In this document: positions 1 to 5,426 of the stretch, piece by piece
How the letters are laid out: each line of letters starts with the position of its first letter
Position numbering within the stretch: the stretch's first letter is position 1
From: an uncultured Oscillospiraceae bacterium
GTDB taxonomy: Bacteria; Bacillota; Clostridia; Oscillospirales; Acutalibacteraceae
Direction: 5' to 3'
DNA length: 6,566 bases
NCBI GenBank assembly: GCA_900545625.1
Contig: UQZS01000081.1
Span: forward strand, 1 to 6,566
The notes under the pieces: generated by a model
Databases searched by the model: none
Seen by the model: the letters and a program-made list of their open reading frames with translations, nothing else
Told to the model about the DNA's origin: nothing
Position numbers and translations under genes: made by a program

Positions 1-1034
1 GGCACGCCCTTCATCTCATACTGTGCAAACTTCCAGCCGGGGGAATTGTCCGTCTTATCGGTTTTCACGCGGCAGATGGGTTTTAAGCGCGCTTCAACGG
101 CTTCTGCCGCTTCCATGACGCCGGGCTTATGCGCCGCGACGGGGACGACGATGACCTGGATGGGCGCGACGGCGGGCGGGAGCACAAGCCCGCGGTCGTC
201 GCCGTGCGCCATGATGATGGCGCCGATGAGCCGCGTCGAGCTGCCCCACGAGGTCTGGAACGGATATTGCAGGGTGTTGTTTTTGTCGGTATATTGAATG
301 TCGAACGCGCGCGCAAAGCCGTCGCCGAAATAGTGCGAGGTCGCGCTTTGCAGCGCCTTGCCGTCGTGCATGAGCGCCTCGACGGTGTAGGTGTCCTCCG
401 CGCCGGCGAAACGTTCCTTTTCGGTTTTCACGCCTTTGATGACCGGCATGGCAAGCTCGTGCTCGCAGAAGCCCGCATAGACGTCGAGCATCCGCAGCGT
501 CTCCTCGCGCGCCTCCGCTTCGGTGGCGTGGATGGTATGCCCCTCCTGCCACCAGAATTCACGGGTGCGCAGGAACGGCCGGGTGGTCTTTTCCCAGCGC
601 ACCACCGAGACCCACTGGTTATAGAGCTTCGGCAGGTCACGGTAGGAGTGGACGATGGATTTGTAGTGCTCGCAGAACAGCGTTTCCGAAGTGGGGCGCA
701 CACAAAGGCGCTCCTCGAGCTTTTCGCTGCCGCCGTAGGTGATCCACGCAACCTCGGGCGCAAAGCCCTCAACATGTTCTTTTTCCTTATTCAGCAGGCT
801 TTCGGGGATGAACATCGGCATGCAGACATTTTCATGCCCGAGCGCCTTGAATTTTTCGTCCAGGATCTTCTGTATGTTCTCCCAAATGGCGTATCCGTAA
901 GGGCGCAGCGCAAGGCACCCTTTCACGCCCGTATATTCGATCAGTTCCGCTTTTTTGACGACGTCGGTGTACCACTTGGCGAAGTCCACCTCCATGGAGG
1001 TGATCTCTTCGACAAACTTCTTTTCCTTAGCCAT
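1..1034 (-). CDS. proS: Prolyl-tRNA synthetase, 3' end cut by window edge
   Basis: It charges tRNA-Pro with proline in the cytoplasm, using ATP. The gene is open at the left edge: 344 codons are present and roughly the last 130 residues of a family member of about 475-480 are missing. I translated the whole reading frame. It begins [18 protein letters not shown], typical of the short archaeal/eukaryote-like ProRS. That type lacks the editing insertion found between motifs 2 and 3 of E. coli-type enzymes, and none is seen here. Class II signatures are visible: a motif 1 region at 39-55 ([17 protein letters not shown]), RPTSE at 113-117, motif 2 at 146-165 including [12 protein letters not shown], and motif 3 at 264-282 (GSSTRLIG...HGDDRG). 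The anticodon-binding domain begins near residue 290. The ATG is preceded by AGGA five bases upstream. It lies 68 bases downstream of acpP with a GC hairpin between. No T-box leader fits in that gap, though the acpP transcript may read through. The identification is firm. Confidence 0.97.
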   Translation of the reverse strand, partial: MAKEKKFVEEITSMEVDFAKWYTDVVKKAELIEYTGVKGCLALRPYGYAIWENIQKILDEKFKALGHENVCMPMFIPESLLNKEKEHVEGFAPEVAWITYGGSEKLEERLCVRPTSETLFCEHYKSIVHSYRDLPKLYNQWVSVVRWEKTTRPFLRTREFWWQEGHTIHATEAEAREETLRMLDVYAGFCEHELAMPVIKGVKTEKERFAGAEDTYTVEALMHDGKALQSATSHYFGDGFARAFDIQYTDKNNTLQYPFQTSWGSSTRLIGAIIMAHGDDRGLVLPPAVAPIQVIVVPVAAHKPGVMEAAEAVEARLKPICRVKTDKTDNSPGWKFAQYEMKGV

Positions 1035-1061
1035 TTCTTTCCTGCTCGCTTTCTGAAACTT

Positions 1062-1088
1062 GCGGGGGCGCCGCTCGGACGCCCCCGC
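1062..1088 (-). terminator. GC-rich hairpin between acpP and proS; weak terminator or attenuator
   Basis: Perfect 9-bp arms (GCGGGGGCG at 1062-1070 and CGCCCCCGC at 1080-1088) enclose a 9-base loop. It begins 15 bases after the acpP stop codon in the direction of transcription. On the minus strand the stem is followed by AAGTTTCAG, not by a run of T, so it is not a canonical intrinsic terminator. It could slow polymerase, protect the acpP mRNA 3' end, or reduce read-through into proS. The structure is directly visible; the role is inferred. Confidence 0.5.
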
Positions 1089-1102
1089 GCATTTCTTGTT
1101 CC

Positions 1103-1327
1103 TTAGTGTTCCTCAATATACTTCACGATGTCGCCGACGGTCTTGATGGCTTCGATCTCCTCTTCGGGGACTTCGATTTGAAACTCGTCCTCAAATGACA
1201 TCACCAGATCCACAAGATCCAGGCTGTCCGCGTCCAGATCCTCTTCGAGAAGCGTTTCCGGTGTGACGGCATCCTCCTCGACGTCAAACTGGTCGCAGAT
1301 AATGTCTCTGACCTTTTCAAATATCAT
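1103..1327 (-). CDS. acpP: Acyl carrier protein
   Basis: It is a small acidic carrier of growing acyl chains in type II fatty acid synthesis, acting in the cytoplasm after a 4'-phosphopantetheine arm is attached to a serine. The protein is 74 residues, close to the usual 75-80. It has the expected four-helix pattern and the modification motif [10 protein letters not shown], with the target Ser at residue 35. The C-terminal half is rich in glutamate ([21 protein letters not shown]), as in bacterial ACPs. The start at 1327 has a very good ribosome binding site (GGGAGGTG, six bases upstream). It has its own strong promoter, and no fab genes are adjacent, so it is not part of a visible fatty acid gene cluster. 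A specialised ACP, for example for polyketide or teichoic acid D-alanylation, is less likely because no partner enzymes are nearby and the sequence matches the housekeeping type. Confidence 0.96.
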   Translation of the reverse strand: MIFEKVRDIICDQFDVEEDAVTPETLLEEDLDADSLDLVDLVMSFEDEFQIEVPEEEIEAIKTVGDIVKYIEEH

Positions 1328-1333
1328 GATTTA

Positions 1334-1341
1334 CACCTCCC
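1334..1341 (-). promoter_or_regulatory. Strong Shine-Dalgarno site of acpP
   Basis: GGGAGGTG on the minus strand, six bases before the ATG at 1327. It is nearly full complementarity to the 16S rRNA 3' end and one of the best sites in the window, consistent with the high ACP levels cells need. It fixes the acpP start. Confidence 0.85.
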
Positions 1342-1348
1342 GGGATCG

Positions 1349-1365
1349 TATTGGGATAACCAATA
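1349..1365. promoter_or_regulatory. Perfect 17-base inverted repeat just downstream of the acpP -10 box
   Basis: TATTGG-GATAA-CCAATA has 6-bp perfectly complementary arms around a 5-base centre. With the -10 box at 1374-1379, transcription should start near 1367. The repeat would then cover about +2 to +18, a classic place for a repressor operator. Alternatively it could form a small hairpin at the 5' end of the mRNA. Fatty acid synthesis genes in Firmicutes are often repressed at such sites (FapR, FabT), but this sequence does not match an operator consensus I can recall, so no regulator is assigned. Confidence 0.5.
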
Positions 1366-1373
1366 TATACTAC

Positions 1374-1401
1374 ATTGTATTAAAATATTTGCCTTTGTCA
1401 A
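1374..1401 (-). promoter_or_regulatory. Sigma-A type promoter of acpP
   Basis: On the minus strand there is TTGACA (1396-1401, perfect -35), a 16-base spacer, and TACAAT (1374-1379, five of six matches to the -10 consensus). It stands in a short AT-rich island within otherwise GC-rich DNA. The -35 box contains the TGA stop codon of the upstream phosphohexomutase gene, so the promoter begins inside that gene. It gives acpP, and perhaps proS, transcription independent of the gene before it. Confidence 0.8.
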
Positions 1402-2933
1402 TATCCTTTCCCGATTTCCCCGCAAAATTGTTGCAGCGGAAGAAGGTCTATGCCCTCTGCGCCCGAAAGAAGATGCAGCAGCGCCTGCGCGATGCGCCGC
1501 ACCCCGCCCGCTTTTGCGGATTCCAGATTCACCGGCAGCAAGGGGTCGTGGACGCTTAAGCGCAGGATGAAAAAGCCGTCACCCGCATCTTCCGGAAAAA
1601 TGACCTTGACGCCCTCATAGCTGTCGTCCGCCACGGTCACGCCCGCCGATGTGCGCGCCCGCTCTTCCACAAGTGCCAAAACGCGTTCGCCGCAGGCGCG
1701 GAAATCCGCATTTATAATCGGCAGCCGCACCTCTGCTTCCTCAGCGGGTTCTTCGAGCGCGGCGAGAAGTGTGCCGAGCGTTTTCCCTTCGCGCTTTAAG
1801 CGGCAGAGCTTGATAATGATGCGCGTGACAAGATATGCGCCGTCATCAAGGAAATAGTTTTCGCAAAACGCCGCGTGCCCTGAGGTCTCGATGGCAAGCG
1901 GGACGTTTTCGCCCGTTTTCGTGCGCCGTTCGGCTTCGTCGATAACGTTTTTGTAGCCGCGCTTGAAGCGCAGGTGTTTGCCGCCGAGCGTTTCGTTGAT
2001 AAATTTTGTTAAGCCCGCCGAGGTCACGGAATCGGTCACGATCGTGCCGCCGGGGCTTTCTTCCAGTGCAATGGCAGCCGCCACGGCGACAAGGCGGTTG
2101 CGGTTGAGCGCTTCGCCGTTCGCCGTCACCGCCGCGCCGCGGTCCACGTCCGTGTCGAAGATCACACCGAGGTCGGCGTGCGCGCGCAGCGTCGCCTGCC
2201 GCACGCTTTCCATGGCTTCCGCGTTTTCGGGATTGGGAACGTGGTTCGGGAAGCGCCCGTCGGGGTCAAGGCAGCAGCTTCCCGCCGTGTCCGCCCCCAA
2301 GGGCGCAAGCACGCGGTCCGCGTAAAAGCCGCCCACGCCGTTGCCCGCGTCCACAACGATCTTCATGCCCGCAAGCGGGTGGTCGTAATCCGCGCTTTGC
2401 ACGCCTTCTTTGATGAGGCTTTGCAAATGTGCGCAGTAAACGGAAAGATAGTCCGTCTGTTCAAAACGGATGTCCTGCGGCGCCGCACACAATTCCACCG
2501 TCTCGGCGGCAGAGAGGATCTCCGTGAGCTGTGCGCCCGAAATGCCGCCTGCGCGGGTAAAGAATTTAAGGCCGTTTCTGTCCCACGGGTGGTGGCTCGC
2601 GGTGATCTGCACCGCGCCGTCGCAGCCTTCGGTCTGCGTCGTCATGAACATGGCGGGCGTGGAGCACAGCCCGCAGTCTAAAATATGCACACTTTGCGCG
2701 GCAAGTTCCGTGATAACCGCACGGCGGATGCGCTCGGCGGAAACCCGCGAATCGTGCCCGACCGAGATCTTTAAATCTTCCGCGCGCTTGCCGCTCTTTT
2801 TTGCAAGAAACGGCACGAACGCCGCTGTGACGCGGCGGACGACCTCGTCGGTCAGGTCGATCTGTTCGGGCGCGGTCTCGTTGATTGCCGTCCCGCGCAC
2901 ATCCGTTCCGCTTTTTAAGTGTAAAAGGTCCAT
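1398..2933 (-). CDS. Phosphohexomutase (phosphoglucomutase/phosphomannomutase superfamily)
   Basis: It is expected to move a phosphate between C1 and C6 of a hexose phosphate (glucose or mannose), feeding nucleotide-sugar and envelope synthesis; the substrate cannot be read from sequence. The protein is 511 residues with the four-domain layout of the alpha-D-phosphohexomutases. The catalytic phosphoserine loop is TASHHPWDRNGLKFF (Ser113), the Mg2+ loop is DTDVDR (260-265), the sugar-binding loop is ETSGHAAF (349-356), and a C-terminal phosphate-binding domain follows. The Mg2+ loop has DTDVDR where most bacterial enzymes have DGDGDR or DGDADR. The serine loop followed by RNGLKFF recalls a branch shared with plant homologues. 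I chose the ATG at 2933 because AGGGTG lies six bases upstream and LKSGTDVRG, the conserved N-terminus, follows at once. An in-frame ATG at 2978 would add 15 residues encoded by repeat DNA. Its stop codon sits in the acpP -35 box, and no terminator is seen after it. Confidence 0.93.
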   Translation of the reverse strand: MDLLHLKSGTDVRGTAINETAPEQIDLTDEVVRRVTAAFVPFLAKKSGKRAEDLKISVGHDSRVSAERIRRAVITELAAQSVHILDCGLCSTPAMFMTTQTEGCDGAVQITASHHPWDRNGLKFFTRAGGISGAQLTEILSAAETVELCAAPQDIRFEQTDYLSVYCAHLQSLIKEGVQSADYDHPLAGMKIVVDAGNGVGGFYADRVLAPLGADTAGSCCLDPDGRFPNHVPNPENAEAMESVRQATLRAHADLGVIFDTDVDRGAAVTANGEALNRNRLVAVAAAIALEESPGGTIVTDSVTSAGLTKFINETLGGKHLRFKRGYKNVIDEAERRTKTGENVPLAIETSGHAAFCENYFLDDGAYLVTRIIIKLCRLKREGKTLGTLLAALEEPAEEAEVRLPIINADFRACGERVLALVEERARTSAGVTVADDSYEGVKVIFPEDAGDGFFILRLSVHDPLLPVNLESAKAGGVRRIAQALLHLLSGAEGIDLLPLQQFCGEIGKGY

Positions 2934-2939
2934 AAGCGA

Positions 2940-2947
2940 CACCCTTT
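2940..2947 (-). promoter_or_regulatory. Ribosome binding site deciding the phosphohexomutase start
   Basis: AAAGGGTG on the minus strand, six bases before the ATG at 2933. The alternative ATG at 2978 has no comparable site and lies in the repeat region, so the shorter protein is favoured. Confidence 0.65.
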
Positions 2948-2949
2948 CG

Positions 2950-2974
2950 GAGATCAGAATCCAGAAATCAGAAG
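2950..2974 (+). repeat. Left copy of the outer imperfect inverted repeat
   Basis: 25 bases starting GAGATC and ending CAGAAG. The reverse complement of 3361-3385 matches it at 19 of 25 positions without gaps: GAGATC, CAGA and CAGAAG are identical at the same spacing. The two copies bound the whole gene-free region, as terminal inverted repeats of a small mobile element would. They may instead be two chance copies of a common dispersed motif. Confidence 0.5.
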
Positions 2975-2975
2975 G

Positions 2976-2998
2976 CAAAAGCCCAATTGGGACTTTTG
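2976..2998. repeat. Small hairpin upstream of the phosphohexomutase start
   Basis: CAAAAG then CCC, loop AATT, GGG, one bulged A, then CTTTTG: a 9-bp stem with one bulge. The A and T runs are within the stem, so it resembles a weak bidirectional terminator. On the minus strand it would lie in the leader of the phosphohexomutase mRNA, about 43 bases before the ATG. Confidence 0.45.
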
Positions 2999-3001
2999 TG
3001 A

Positions 3002-3015
3002 AAAGCCAAAAATTT
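3002..3015 (+). repeat. 14-base direct repeat, first copy
   Basis: AAAGCCAAAA followed by one variable base and TTT. The second copy is at 3261-3274 with one mismatch. The pair flanks the inner repeats and could be a trace of duplication, but it is short and A-rich. Confidence 0.35.
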
Positions 3016-3022
3016 ATACAAA

Positions 3023-3050
3023 CCGTAGGGACAGCCCTTGCGGCTGTCCG
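3023..3050 (+). repeat. Palindromic intergenic element starting CCGTAGGG
   Basis: CCGTAGGG leads into a perfect 8-bp hairpin: GGACAGCC (3029-3036), loop CTTGC, GGCTGTCC (3042-3049). I recall elements of this form (CCGTAGGG, then a GC-rich arm, CCTTGCGG, and the complementary arm) as frequent between genes in gut Clostridia; I cannot verify this here. A partial partner in opposite orientation lies at 3284-3293. Confidence 0.6.
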
Positions 3051-3059
3051 TTTGAGATT

Positions 3060-3087
3060 TTAGACATTAGATATTAGAGGTTAGACA
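3060..3087 (+). repeat. Four tandem TTAGAnn heptamers
   Basis: Four exact 7-base units, each TTAGA plus two variable bases (CA, TA, GG, CA in order), run without interruption. The array is AT-rich beside GC-rich palindromes. It looks like a short microsatellite that could vary in copy number between strains. Confidence 0.7.
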
Positions 3088-3133
3088 TGGGGCAGGGAGG
3101 TTTGCGCAAAGCCGAAAATCCGTGCGCACCCTT

Positions 3134-3255
3134 CCTCCCTCTGATGAGGGAGGTGGATTTTGCCGTAGGCAAAAGACGGAGGGAGAGAAAGACAAGTACA
3201 TATTTGTCTCTCCCCCCAGTCGCCTAACGGCGCCAGCCCCCTCCTCAGAGGGGGC
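3134..3255. repeat. 122-base inverted element of two homologous two-hairpin arms
   Basis: Arm 1 (plus strand, 3134-3198) has hairpin CCTCCCTC-TGAT-GAGGGAGG, then TGG, hairpin TTTTGCC-GTA-GGCAAAA (3158-3174), GAC, GGAGGGAG, and GACAAGTA. Arm 2 (minus strand, 3255 down to 3201) has hairpin GCCCCCTC-TGAG-GAGGGGGC, TGG, hairpin CGCC-GTTA-GGCG, ACT, GGGGGGAG, and GACAAATA. The parts occur in the same order, and the arms meet head to head around CA at 3199-3200. They differ by compensated changes in the stems, in the length of the second hairpin, and by a short indel. The shape fits a miniature inverted-repeat element or a pair of REP-like units. No transposase is nearby. Confidence 0.7.
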
Positions 3256-3260
3256 AAAAG

Positions 3261-3274
3261 AAAGCCAAAAGTTT
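3261..3274 (+). repeat. 14-base direct repeat, second copy
   Basis: AAAGCCAAAA, G, TTT; it matches 3002-3015 with one mismatch, in the same orientation. It directly follows the central inverted element. Confidence 0.35.
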
Positions 3275-3283
3275 GATTGACCC

Positions 3284-3293
3284 GCCCCTACGG
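3284..3293 (-). repeat. Partial inverted copy of the CCGTAGGG element
   Basis: The minus strand reads CCGTAGGGGC, matching CCGTAGGGAC at 3023-3032 with one mismatch but in opposite orientation. The hairpin part is not preserved, so this is a partial or degraded copy. Confidence 0.45.
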
Positions 3294-3360
3294 ATTCGTA
3301 CAGATTTTTAGTTTCAGCACAGCCGCGGCTTTGCACAAAACCGCCCTGCCTTGCCTCCGT

Positions 3361-3385
3361 CTTCTGCCATCTGAAATCCGATCTC
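3361..3385 (-). repeat. Right copy of the outer imperfect inverted repeat
   Basis: Its reverse complement matches 2950-2974 at 19 of 25 bases. Its outer edge (3385) is the last base of the TAG stop codon of the YnbB-like gene, so the repeat begins exactly where coding ends. Confidence 0.5.
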
Positions 3386-4665
3386 TATTTCAGCAAACCG
3401 CGCTTCTGCAATTCCTCGGCGGCAAGCATCACGCCGACTTTTCCCGTATGGAAGTTGAGCCCGCCCTGCATCCAGACGGCAAACGGTTCGCGAAGCGGCG
3501 CGTCGGCGGAGAGCTCGATGGACGACCCCGATGTGAACGCCCCCGCCGCCATGATGACCTGGTTGTCATACCCGGGCATATCCCATGGTTCGGGGGAAAC
3601 ATACGCGTCCACGGGCGCGCCCTTTTGCAGCCCCTGGCAGAATGCGATCAGGCGGTCGGCGTTTTCGAGTTGGATCGCCTGGATAATATCATGGCGCGGT
3701 TCGTCCGAGCGCGGCGTGACCGCGAAGCCGAGCGTTTCGAACAGCGCGGCGGCGAACACGGCAGTCTTGAGCGCCTCGCCGACAACGTGCGGCGCATGGA
3801 ACAGGCCCATGAACAGCGCGCGGTTCTGGCCGAGCGAGGCGCCAACCTCAAGCCCGAGCCCCGGCGTCGTCAGCCGGCAGGCGCAAAGCTCCACAAGATC
3901 TGCACGCCCCGCGATATAGCCGCCCGACGGCGCAATGCCGCCGCCCGCGTTTTTGATCAGCGACCCCGCCATTAAGTCCGCGCCGACCTCGGTCGGCTCC
4001 TTTTCCTCGGCGAATTCGCCGTAGCAGTTGTCCACCATGACGACGGCGTACGGGTTTACGCGATGCACGAGTTCGGCGACCTGCCCGATCTCTTCGACCG
4101 AAAGGCTGTGCCGCAAAGCATACCCGCGCGAACGCTGAAGATATACCATGCGCACATCCGTGCGCGCGGCTTCGCGTTCGATGGCGGGGAGGTCGAGCGT
4201 ATCGTTTTCCGTGAGATCCACCTGACGGTACTGTACGCCGAAATCTTTAAGCGTCCCCTTGCCCGCGCTTTTCCCGCCGTCAATGCCGATGGTCGAAAGC
4301 AGCGTGTCGTAGGGCGTGCCTGTGACGCACAGCATCACGTCGCCGGGGCGCAGCACCCCGAACAGGCAGACCGACAGGGTGTGTGTCCCGCAGGAAAGCG
4401 CCCCCGCGCGAATGAACGCGCGCTCCGCGCCGAAAATGTCCGCCGTGAGCTTATCCAATTTCTCGCGCCCGCGGTCGGAATAGCCATAGCCCGTGGTCGT
4501 GCCGAAGTCCGCTTCGTCCACGCGGTTTTGGATAAACGCCGCGAGCACCTTTTGTTGGTTGTATTCCGTTTGCGCGTCGATCTTCCGAAACTGTGCGCGC
4601 GTATTTTCGAGCGCCGCAGCAGACGCTTGTTCTATTGTATCCGAAAATGCAAAAAAATTCCTCAT
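3385..4665 (-). CDS. YnbB-like PLP-dependent protein ('methionine gamma-lyase family', formerly 'aluminium resistance protein')
   Basis: This is a fold-type I PLP enzyme of the Met_gamma_lyase Pfam family, which includes B. subtilis YnbB. The names suggest C-S lyase activity or aluminium resistance, but the natural substrate of the family is, to my knowledge, not established. The protein is 426 residues, full length for the family. Visible signatures are FGTTTGYGYSDRGRE (54-68), the GALSCGTH region (88-95), FGVLRPGD (102-109), VDNCYGEF (211-218, Asp212 expected to hold the PLP ring nitrogen), GSLIKNAGGG (234-243, Lys238 as the Schiff-base lysine) and SIELSAD near the C-terminus. I see no signal peptide or membrane segment, so it should be cytoplasmic. 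The ATG overlaps the TGA of the upstream GNAT gene as ATGA, and no strong ribosome binding site is present, which points to translational coupling. It is the last gene of its operon; the repeat region follows directly. Confidence 0.93.
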   Translation of the reverse strand: MRNFFAFSDTIEQASAAALENTRAQFRKIDAQTEYNQQKVLAAFIQNRVDEADFGTTTGYGYSDRGREKLDKLTADIFGAERAFIRAGALSCGTHTLSVCLFGVLRPGDVMLCVTGTPYDTLLSTIGIDGGKSAGKGTLKDFGVQYRQVDLTENDTLDLPAIEREAARTDVRMVYLQRSRGYALRHSLSVEEIGQVAELVHRVNPYAVVMVDNCYGEFAEEKEPTEVGADLMAGSLIKNAGGGIAPSGGYIAGRADLVELCACRLTTPGLGLEVGASLGQNRALFMGLFHAPHVVGEALKTAVFAAALFETLGFAVTPRSDEPRHDIIQAIQLENADRLIAFCQGLQKGAPVDAYVSPEPWDMPGYDNQVIMAAGAFTSGSSIELSADAPLREPFAVWMQGGLNFHTGKVGVMLAAEELQKRGLLK

Positions 4666-5426
4666 GGCTTACTGTTTCCCAGTCCGACTGTATCCGTTTT
4701 TATAAACCCGCATTTGCGGTAAAAGCCCGCCGTGCTTTCGGCGGCGAGCAGAAAGACCTGTTTGTTCCGTTCCCGCAGGGGTTCGCAAAGCGTACAAACA
4801 CAGGCGCGCGCCAGCCCTCGGTTCCGGAAGTTTTGCGCGCTTGCCACATCGCGCAAAAAAGCATAGTCGCCGAACAGATCGGCAGCGGCGCAGGCGACCG
4901 GTTCGCCGCTGTCCGCCAAAGCCGCTGTCAAAAGCGTCTTGCCGCCGAAAATGCCGCGCGCATTGCGCGCGATCCATGCGTTTTTCTCGTCCGCCGCCGC
5001 AGGAGTGCCGTCTGCGGTTACAAGCAGGTCGTAGATCCCGCCGAGCCCGTCCGTAACAATCGCCGTTTCCGCTTCGGGCGGGATCGGCATTTCAAGGCGC
5101 ATCAGCTCCCGGCGCGTTTGTATCGGTATGCTAAGTTCCGCCAAAAGCCCGGCTTCGCCCTGCACCTCGCATGCGCCCGAAGCGCAAAGAAAGGCGCGCA
5201 GTTCTTCCGTATCGGCACCTGCTTGAGCCGCAAGAGACGCCCGCCCGTTTTTCTGCAAAACGCAGAACGCCGTTTTTGCGCCGCTTTCATTTTCCTGTAC
5301 CCAGACGCTTTCGGTCTCGACCGGGTCGCACCCGGCGGCGGCAAGCGCGGCGGGAAGATCGCTCGGGAACAGCCCCGCGAGCCGTCCCGCCGTATCGTTC
5401 GCGATGCGCTCCAGCCGTTTAAGCAT
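4662..5426 (-). CDS. GNAT-family acetyltransferase with unassigned N-terminal half
   Basis: It probably transfers an acyl group from acetyl-CoA to an amine of unknown identity. The protein is 254 residues from the ATG at 5426. The C-terminal half carries GNAT signatures: a preceding strand (VACAAADLFGDYAFLRDVAS), the acetyl-CoA pyrophosphate loop NFRNRGLARA (199-208, the Q/RxxGxG/A type), and FYRKCGFIKTDTV (235-247), the usual C-terminal motif. Residues 1 to about 110 show no motif I recognise. They may be a degenerate second GNAT domain, as in some Firmicute tandem GNATs, or a substrate-binding domain. Start choice: the ATG at 5426 overlaps the upstream peptidase stop (eight bases, ATGCTTAA). 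A TTG at 5444 would add six residues but has no ribosome binding site. No strong site precedes the ATG either, so coupling to the peptidase is likely. It is rich in Ala and Cys. Confidence 0.8.
   Translation of the reverse strand: MLKRLERIANDTAGRLAGLFPSDLPAALAAAGCDPVETESVWVQENESGAKTAFCVLQKNGRASLAAQAGADTEELRAFLCASGACEVQGEAGLLAELSIPIQTRRELMRLEMPIPPEAETAIVTDGLGGIYDLLVTADGTPAAADEKNAWIARNARGIFGGKTLLTAALADSGEPVACAAADLFGDYAFLRDVASAQNFRNRGLARACVCTLCEPLRERNKQVFLLAAESTAGFYRKCGFIKTDTVGLGNSKP

Larger units (their letters stand above)
2934..3384. other. Repeat-rich gene-free region
   Basis: These 451 bases separate the YnbB-like operon from the phosphohexomutase gene and hold no credible coding sequence. 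They consist of nested repeats: imperfect inverted repeats at both ends, a small hairpin, a 14-base direct repeat, a palindrome with a partial inverted partner, a heptamer tandem array, and a central 122-base inverted element. A bare TATAAA (minus strand, 3013-3018) could serve as a -10 box for the phosphohexomutase gene, but no -35 box accompanies it. No convincing intrinsic terminator was found for the upstream operon. Base composition is mixed, with AT-rich and GC-rich patches, unlike the even GC-rich genes on each side. Confidence 0.8.

Noticed and set aside
129..1106. 325-codon plus-strand ORF antisense to proS
   Set aside because: It lies opposite a clear proS reading frame that I verified through all motifs. 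Its composition (Arg, His, Ala, Phe rich) is typical of antisense frames in GC-rich genes.
2934..2978. Fifteen-residue N-terminal extension of the phosphohexomutase from an upstream ATG
   Set aside because: The extra residues are encoded by the outer repeat. A better-spaced AGGGTG precedes the ATG at 2933, and family conservation starts right after that ATG.
3013..3018. Promoter for the phosphohexomutase gene at TATAAA on the minus strand
   Set aside because: No -35-like hexamer stands 16-18 bases upstream, where CAAGGG or AAGGGC is found, and the extended -10 spacing is wrong. It is mentioned only within the region entry.
2178..3063. Plus-strand ORFs of 167 and 197 codons opposite the phosphohexomutase N-terminus
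   Set aside because: They are antisense to conserved catalytic segments of a real gene, and one runs into repeat DNA. No family resemblance is seen.
3134..3255. Intrinsic terminators for the YnbB-like operon formed by the GC hairpins
   Set aside because: None of the stems is followed by a T-run in the direction of transcription, so they are reported as repeats and not as terminators.
3134..3255. CRISPR array
   Set aside because: Repeat units are inverted, differ in length, and have no regular spacers. No cas genes are present.
3067..3336. 89-codon minus-strand ORF across the repeat region
   Set aside because: It is composed almost wholly of the inverted and palindromic repeats. Its Pro/Ser/Glu/Gly-rich stretches come from the CCTCCCTC-type hairpins, there is no ribosome binding site, and it matches no family I know. 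It is a likely spurious 'hypothetical protein'.
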